A DNA stretch of 8,827 nucleotides from Candidatus Peregrinibacteria bacterium CG10_big_fil_rev_8_21_14_0_10_49_16 (GTDB lineage: Bacteria; Patescibacteriota; Gracilibacteria; Peribacterales; Peribacteraceae), in assembly GCA_002772605.1 (NCBI GenBank), contig PFDS01000054.1, positions 1-8,827 on the forward strand. The letters are read 5' to 3'. The position numbers and the translations under genes were made by a program. The notes beneath the pieces were generated by a model. That model saw only the letters and a list, made by a program, of their open reading frames with translations, ran no database searches and was not told where the DNA came from. Within the stretch, counting starts at the first letter, position 1. Every line of letters begins with the position of its first letter. This document shows, piece after piece, positions 5,944 to 8,827 of this stretch.

Positions 5944-5948
5944 TACCT

Positions 5949-6596
5949 ATGCAGATTGATGTACTGAGTCTTTTCCCAGGGATGTTTGCGGGGCCTCTGA
6001 CCGAGAGTATTCTCCAGCGAGCGCAAGAGAAAGGGTGTCTCTCTGTGCACCTTCATGATTTGAGAGATTGGGCTCTGGGGACCTATAAACAGGTGGATGA
6101 CAAGCCTTATGGTGGTGGTGCGGGGATGCTTCTGCGTGTAGACGTACTTGTTGCTGCAATTGAGAGTGTCCAGGAAGGTGCAATTCCCCACCGCATACTG
6201 TTCTCTCCACGAGGAAAGGTACTTACACAGGAGCGTGTTGAGGAGTTGGCAGCAATGGATCGGTTATTGCTTGTATGCGGACATTATGAGGGAGTTGATC
6301 AGCGAGTGATCGATGGTGGTTGGATTGATGAGGAAATTTCCATTGGTCAGTATGTCCTGACAGGTGGAGAATTGCCTGCAATGGTTCTCATCGATGCAGT
6401 AGCGAGGCAGATACCGGATGTTCTTGGGAAAGAAGAGTCTGCAGAGCAGGAGAGTTTTTCGAAAGCGCTGAACCGCAAGAAAGAGTATCCGCACTACACA
6501 CGACCGGAAGAGTTCCGAGGTATACGGGTTCCGGATGTACTACTCAGCGGACATCATGAGGAGATTGAAAAGTGGCGCCGTCACCATTTACTATGA
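5949..6596 (+). CDS. trmD: tRNA (guanine-N1-)-methyltransferase TrmD
   Basis: TrmD methylates G37 next to the anticodon of tRNAs with G at position 36, using S-adenosylmethionine, and prevents +1 frameshifting. The 215-aa protein carries the SPOUT trefoil-knot hallmarks: MQIDVLSLFPGMF at the start, DDKPYGGGAGM (50-60), LLLVCGHYEGVDQRV (106-120), EEISIGQYVLTGGELPAMVLIDA (128-150), and EYPHYTRP...RVPDVLLSGHHEEIEKWR (179-210). It ends just after the last motif and lacks the roughly 30-residue tail of many TrmD proteins. The position of the catalytic Asp of E. coli TrmD (D169, EDSF) reads QESF here, a conservative Glu. The usual neighbours rimM and rplS are absent. ATG 5949 is chosen from the conserved MQIDVLSLFP start; an upstream non-ATG start at 5931 would add six foreign residues. 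Stop codon TGA, overlapping the next ATG. Confidence 0.96.
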   Translation: MQIDVLSLFPGMFAGPLTESILQRAQEKGCLSVHLHDLRDWALGTYKQVDDKPYGGGAGMLLRVDVLVAAIESVQEGAIPHRILFSPRGKVLTQERVEELAAMDRLLLVCGHYEGVDQRVIDGGWIDEEISIGQYVLTGGELPAMVLIDAVARQIPDVLGKEESAEQESFSKALNRKKEYPHYTRPEEFRGIRVPDVLLSGHHEEIEKWRRHHLL

Positions 6597-7012
6597 ACAG
6601 CATGTCATCGTGGTTTCTCTTTGCATGTATGACGATGGTTGGTTGGGGGTTATGGGGATTTTTCACAAAACTTGCAGCAGTACATATGAATGTGTACCAA
6701 GCAATGTTCTACACAATGTCTCTCAGTATTCCGATGATTGCCATTGCCCTCTGGTTTGGCGGTACGCCGCCTCCTGTACTCACGCGTGGCTCACTCTACG
6801 CGATCCTTGCGGGCTTGGCGGTGAATGTGAGTTTTGTTCCGTTTTTTCTGGCGATGCGTACAGGGAAGGCGTCGGTAGTCGTAACAGTTACCGCACTCTA
6901 TCCGTTGATTACTATTCTTCTTGCTCTTGTGTTTTTACATGAGAGTATCGGTGTGAGACAGCTCATTGGCATGGGGTTTGCATTGAGCGCTATGTTCCTG
7001 TTGGCATTATAA
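6593..7012 (+). CDS. Half-size EamA/DMT-family transporter
   Basis: The 139-aa protein has five predicted membrane helices (about 6-25, 37-56, 66-87, 93-115 and 121-138) and a single EamA repeat. The conserved C-terminal part reads ASVVVTVTALYPLITILLALVFLHESIGVRQLIGMGFALSAMFLLAL, with the YP...E...QLiG pattern of the drug/metabolite transporter superfamily. Most EamA proteins have two such repeats (10 helices), so this one probably works as a homodimer, as small DMT proteins do. The substrate cannot be predicted. The ATG at 6593 overlaps the trmD stop as ATGA, indicating coupling; ATGs at 6572 (inside trmD) and 6602 are alternatives. Its stop TAA abuts the ATG of the DUF167 gene. Expression with trmD may be a matter of operon packing rather than shared function. 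Confidence 0.82.
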   Translation: MNSMSSWFLFACMTMVGWGLWGFFTKLAAVHMNVYQAMFYTMSLSIPMIAIALWFGGTPPPVLTRGSLYAILAGLAVNVSFVPFFLAMRTGKASVVVTVTALYPLITILLALVFLHESIGVRQLIGMGFALSAMFLLAL

Positions 7013-7279
7013 ATGCTGCAAATTTTTCACCAGCAACTGAAGGATAATGGTGTGGTGACGTTCACCGTGCGCGTGCGTCCACATGCGTCCGAGTCCCGTG
7101 TGACCGGTTTTCTGGATGACGGAAGCGTGAAAATACAGTTGGCAGCGGCAGCAGAAGGTGGAAAAGCGAACAGAGAGGTGACGCGGTTTCTGGCGAAGGA
7201 GTTTGACGTGCCTTTTGGGAATATAGAGATGTTGTCAGGAAAAACGAATAGGGTGAAGGTGGTTCGGATCCGGATGTAA
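7013..7279 (+). CDS. DUF167 family protein (YggU-like)
   Basis: This 88-aa protein contains the DUF167 pattern. VTFTVRVRPHASESRVTGF (15-33) is followed by VKIQLAAAAEGGKANREVTRFLAKEFDVP (about 39-67), with the conserved P-x-A/G-KAN element. LSGKTNRVKVVRI (74-86) matches the usual G-x-x-S-R-x-K closing strand. Known structures of the family are small alpha/beta folds. No biochemical role is established, although members often sit next to membrane protein genes such as YggT. The ATG immediately follows the stop of the transporter gene (TAAATG), so it is the last gene of the trmD operon and probably reinitiates. No Shine-Dalgarno is seen. After the TAA (7277-7279) only 30 bp precede the next gene. 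Confidence 0.9.
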   Translation: MLQIFHQQLKDNGVVTFTVRVRPHASESRVTGFLDDGSVKIQLAAAAEGGKANREVTRFLAKEFDVPFGNIEMLSGKTNRVKVVRIRM

Positions 7280-7296
7280 CGTGTTCATCCTTCGGC

Positions 7297-7302
7297 TATC
7301 CT
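7297..7302 (+). promoter_or_regulatory. Putative -10 box of the WecG/TagA-like gene
   Basis: TATCCT ends 6 bp before the ATG at 7309, the same spacing as the trmD box, which would give a leaderless transcript. The -35 region is poor. It overlaps the end of a weak GGATG...CATCC hairpin that starts in the DUF167 stop region and has no U-tract. Confidence 0.35.
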
Positions 7303-7308
7303 TTGCAT

Positions 7309-8049
7309 ATGCCCCGCATTTCCCTTCTCGGTATTCCTATCGATGCTCTGACTCAGCGGGAAGCTGTACGTCGCATTCAGAAAATGTGCTACTCGGACAC
7401 GCAACACCATGTGATAACACCGAATAGCGAAATGTTAGTGAGTGCGAGTATTCATCCGGACTTTTTTGCCGTGCTGCAACTGTCATCACTCAATATTCCG
7501 GATAGCGCAGGATTACTCTGGGCGGCACGACACACGCAACAAGAGTTGCCTGAAAGAGTGGCGGGAGTAGACGTGGTGCAGGAGCTCTGTTCAACGCTGG
7601 GGGAAGGGGTGCGAGTGTTTCTCTTAGGTGGGAAGGGAGGTGTAGGGCAGAGAGCAGGAGACGTACTCCTGCAAAAAAATCCACGGTTGCAGGTTGTGGG
7701 AACATACGAGGGCTCTCCTCGCAGTGAGGATGTAGAAGAGATTGTTCAACGGGTGAATGTTGCACAACCCACGTTGCTGCTGGTGGCTTTTGGCGCACCC
7801 CAACAAGATGAATGGATAGCAACGTACCTCAAAGAAATGCCCAGTGTGCATGTGGCTATGGGAGTTGGGGGAACGTTTGATTTTCTTGCAGGCAAAACGA
7901 AGCGGTCTCCTTTGTGGATGCAGCGCATGGGACTAGAGTGGCTATGGAGAGTGGTGAGAGAACCGTGGCGTTGGCGGAGAGTTCTCAATGCAATTGTGGT
8001 GTTTCCATATCTTGTTTTGCGGCATGGGCGACACCCCGTGTCGGGTTAG
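7309..8049 (+). CDS. WecG/TagA/CpsF family glycosyltransferase (GT26)
   Basis: The 246-aa protein is a GT26 enzyme. Family members transfer N-acetylmannosamine or N-acetylmannosaminuronic acid to an undecaprenyl-diphosphate-linked sugar in teichoic acid, enterobacterial common antigen or exopolysaccharide synthesis. Visible motifs are ITPNSEMLV (36-44), LNIPDSAGLLWAAR (61-74) with D65 at the place of the TagA catalytic base, RVFLLGGKGGVGQRA (102-116), TLLLVAFGAPQQDEW (155-169) and GVGGTFDFLAGKTKRSP (185-201). The C-terminal tail RMGLEWLWRVVREPWRWRRVL is the arginine- and tryptophan-rich appendage that docks TagA to the membrane and completes the active site. ATG 7309 fits the -10 spacing; a TTG at 7303 would add two residues. 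It overlaps the convergent 104-aa gene by 4 bp. The donor sugar is inferred from the family, and the acceptor is unknown. Confidence 0.93.
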   Translation: MPRISLLGIPIDALTQREAVRRIQKMCYSDTQHHVITPNSEMLVSASIHPDFFAVLQLSSLNIPDSAGLLWAARHTQQELPERVAGVDVVQELCSTLGEGVRVFLLGGKGGVGQRAGDVLLQKNPRLQVVGTYEGSPRSEDVEEIVQRVNVAQPTLLLVAFGAPQQDEWIATYLKEMPSVHVAMGVGGTFDFLAGKTKRSPLWMQRMGLEWLWRVVREPWRWRRVLNAIVVFPYLVLRHGRHPVSG

Positions 8050-8073
8050 TGGAGTTTCTCCACTGTCGCGACA
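8029..8073. repeat. Three consecutive palindromes at a convergent gene overlap
   Basis: Three perfect inverted repeats follow one another: CGACAC-CCC-GTGTCG (8029-8043), AGTGGAG-TTT-CTCCACT (8048-8064) and TGTCGCGACA (8064-8073). They cover the last WecG codons, both stop codons and the last codons of the minus-strand gene. No U-tract follows on either side, so these are not textbook intrinsic terminators. They may still stall polymerase or protect both 3' ends, or be a binding site. The first and third share the CGACA/TGTCG element and could pair with each other instead. Confidence 0.6.
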
Positions 8074-8360
8074 TACCATTCCCTTTCTCCTTTGACGAGT
8101 TTTACAAACAGGGGACCATCGGAGGTTTCGGCGATGTAGTGTCGTTCCTTCTCCTCTTCTTTGAGAAGAGTTGTCGCAAAAATATGTTCTTCCGGGAGCA
8201 GCAGGTAAATGGCAATGTCCGGTTTATCAATAACGGCGGCATTCAAATTGCGTGCCGCTCGTCCGAGAAAGGAGGCAACCGTCACGATGGTTACACAGAG
8301 TACGAGTGCCCAGAACACCGTTCCCACATACTTGTTTCTATGGAGTGTGTGTAATTCCAT
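8046..8360 (-). CDS. Conserved-looking 104-aa single-pass membrane protein of unknown function
   Basis: I do not recognise a named family. The 104-aa protein has a short basic N-terminus (ELHTLHRNKY), one transmembrane helix at about 11-33, and a 70-residue soluble part. That part begins NAAVIDKPDIAIYLLLPEEHIF and continues with a charged segment, TLLKEEEKERHYIAE, and strand-like VKLVKGEREWYVATVEKL. With the basic tail inside, the soluble domain would face outward. ATG 8360 is chosen because a TATAAT box lies 10 bp before it and it is free of the divergent gpmI; the same frame is open to 8534, but that would run through gpmI in antisense. The stop TAA overlaps the WecG stop by 4 bp. The pattern resembles small proteins I associate with CPR genomes, which is a weak recollection, so only the existence of the gene is called with some confidence. 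Confidence 0.7.
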   Translation of the reverse strand: MELHTLHRNKYVGTVFWALVLCVTIVTVASFLGRAARNLNAAVIDKPDIAIYLLLPEEHIFATTLLKEEEKERHYIAETSDGPLFVKLVKGEREWYVATVEKLH

Positions 8361-8370
8361 TACTTGTTTT

Positions 8371-8376
8371 ATTATA
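8371..8376 (-). promoter_or_regulatory. Consensus -10 box of the 104-aa membrane protein gene
   Basis: The minus strand reads TATAAT here, a perfect -10 box, 10 bp before the ATG at 8360, leaving a leader of about 3-4 nt. The -35 region is weak. It lies within the 46-bp divergent gap to gpmI. Confidence 0.45.
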
Positions 8377-8389
8377 GCAAAAACGAGCA

Positions 8390-8395
8390 TAGAAT
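8390..8395 (+). promoter_or_regulatory. Possible -10 box of gpmI
   Basis: TAGAAT lies 11 bp before the gpmI ATG and would leave a leader of about 5 nt. No convincing -35 hexamer precedes it. The box is back to back with the promoter of the 104-aa gene. Confidence 0.3.
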
Positions 8396-8406
8396 GATAG
8401 CAGCTT

Positions 8407-8827
8407 ATGCACCGTGTTTGTCTTGTTATTATCGATGGTTTTGGCGTTGCAGAAGCGAGTAAGGGGAACGCGCGTGCACAAGCAGACATGCCGTTTCTTG
8501 CGAAGTTGGAAAAGGAGGTGCCGCATTGCCTCATGGAGGCTGCAGGAAATGCCGTAGGCCTTCCTCAGGGTCAGCAGGGGGCTTCCGAGCCGGGACATCT
8601 GACGATTGGGGCGGGGAGAGTGGTTTGGCAACCTCTTGCAGAAATTAACCGTGCAGTAGAGTCAGGTGCTTTTTTTGAAAATGTAGCACTGGTTCACGCA
8701 TGCAAGCGGGCACAGGAGCAACAGGTCCCGCTGCATCTCATTGGTTTGTACTCCAGTGGAGGAGTGCACAGCTCTATTAACCACTGGCATGCGATGTTGC
8801 AACTGGCTAAACAGAGGAAAGTGCCGC
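8407..8827 (+). CDS. gpmI: 2,3-bisphosphoglycerate-independent phosphoglycerate mutase, 5' part
   Basis: The gene is cut by the window edge after 140 codons (families have about 510). The visible part matches the start of iPGM, the Mn-dependent alkaline-phosphatase-superfamily enzyme that interconverts 3- and 2-phosphoglycerate in glycolysis. It shows VIIDGFGVAE (7-16) with metal ligand D10; NARAQADMPFL (21-31); GLPQGQQGASEPGHLTIGAGRVV (51-73) containing the phospho-acceptor serine S60; and LIGLYSSGGVHS (111-122) with H121 at the place of the substrate-binding His. The serine motif is usually GNSEVGH and here reads GASEPGH, an unusual variant with the serine kept. The ATG at 8407 fits the family start. 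There is no Shine-Dalgarno. It is divergent from the 104-aa membrane gene. Confidence 0.93.
   Translation, partial: MHRVCLVIIDGFGVAEASKGNARAQADMPFLAKLEKEVPHCLMEAAGNAVGLPQGQQGASEPGHLTIGAGRVVWQPLAEINRAVESGAFFENVALVHACKRAQEQQVPLHLIGLYSSGGVHSSINHWHAMLQLAKQRKVP

Noticed and set aside
6535..6942. 135-aa open frame overlapping trmD and the transporter in another frame
   Set aside because: The EamA frame has five membrane helices and coupling to trmD. This frame is cysteine-rich with no recognisable features.
7262..7295. Terminator after the DUF167 gene
   Set aside because: The GGATG...CATCC stem is only 5 bp with a 9-base loop and no U-tract, so it is not a credible terminator.
8361..8534. N-terminal extension of the 104-aa membrane protein to a start at 8534
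   Set aside because: It would run antisense through the conserved start of gpmI and across both promoters. The added residues are low in family character, and a TATAAT box sits just before the ATG at 8360.

Overview
The window is a compact, gene-dense bacterial segment of medium GC with no rRNA, tRNA, insertion sequence or CRISPR array. No gene-free stretch exceeds about 115 bases. The gene set mixes translation genes (prfB, infC-rpmI-rplT, trmD) with short versions of common families: a 215-aa TrmD, a half-size EamA transporter, a lone histone fold and several short membrane proteins. Together with very tight spacing, this suggests a small-genome Patescibacteria/CPR-type bacterium, possibly Peregrinibacteria/Peribacteria-like. 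The lineage is an inference. The code is standard: RF2 is encoded, and trmD and the two PilN/PilO-like genes end in TGA. That argues against the UGA=Gly lineages (Absconditabacteria/Gracilibacteria code 25).

Layout: (1) At 115-288 lies a 57-aa bacterial histone-fold protein, followed by a bidirectional terminator shared with the convergent prfB. (2) prfB (minus, 1415 to 320) keeps the classic CTT-TGA programmed +1 frameshift, so the full RF2 is 364 aa and starts upstream of the obvious open frame. (3) Divergent from prfB is a pair of overlapping genes (1505-3024) for bitopic membrane proteins that look like type IV pilus PilN and PilO. (4) infC-rpmI-rplT (3131-4260) is the conserved IF3-L35-L20 cluster. 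(5) A minus-strand pair (5925 to 4285) encodes a GT2 glycosyltransferase and a multi-pass membrane protein. (6) trmD, a half-size EamA transporter and a DUF167 protein (5949-7279) form a tightly coupled operon divergent from the GT2 gene. (7) A WecG/TagA-type glycosyltransferase (7309-8049) converges on and overlaps by 4 bp a 104-aa single-pass membrane protein. (8) The 5' part of gpmI (8407 onward) runs off the right edge.

Two window-wide signals stand out. No start codon has a convincing Shine-Dalgarno sequence. Several genes (trmD, wecG, the GT2 gene, rpmI, the 104-aa gene) have a -10-like hexamer only 6-10 bases before the ATG, as expected for leaderless or nearly leaderless mRNAs. The clearest case is the GT2/trmD junction, where one 10-bp palindrome supplies a TATACT box to both strands. 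I see no unmistakably new multi-gene system. The best leads are the histone, the frameshifted prfB, the leaderless architecture, the palindrome cluster at the wecG 3' end and the unusual PilO-like protein.
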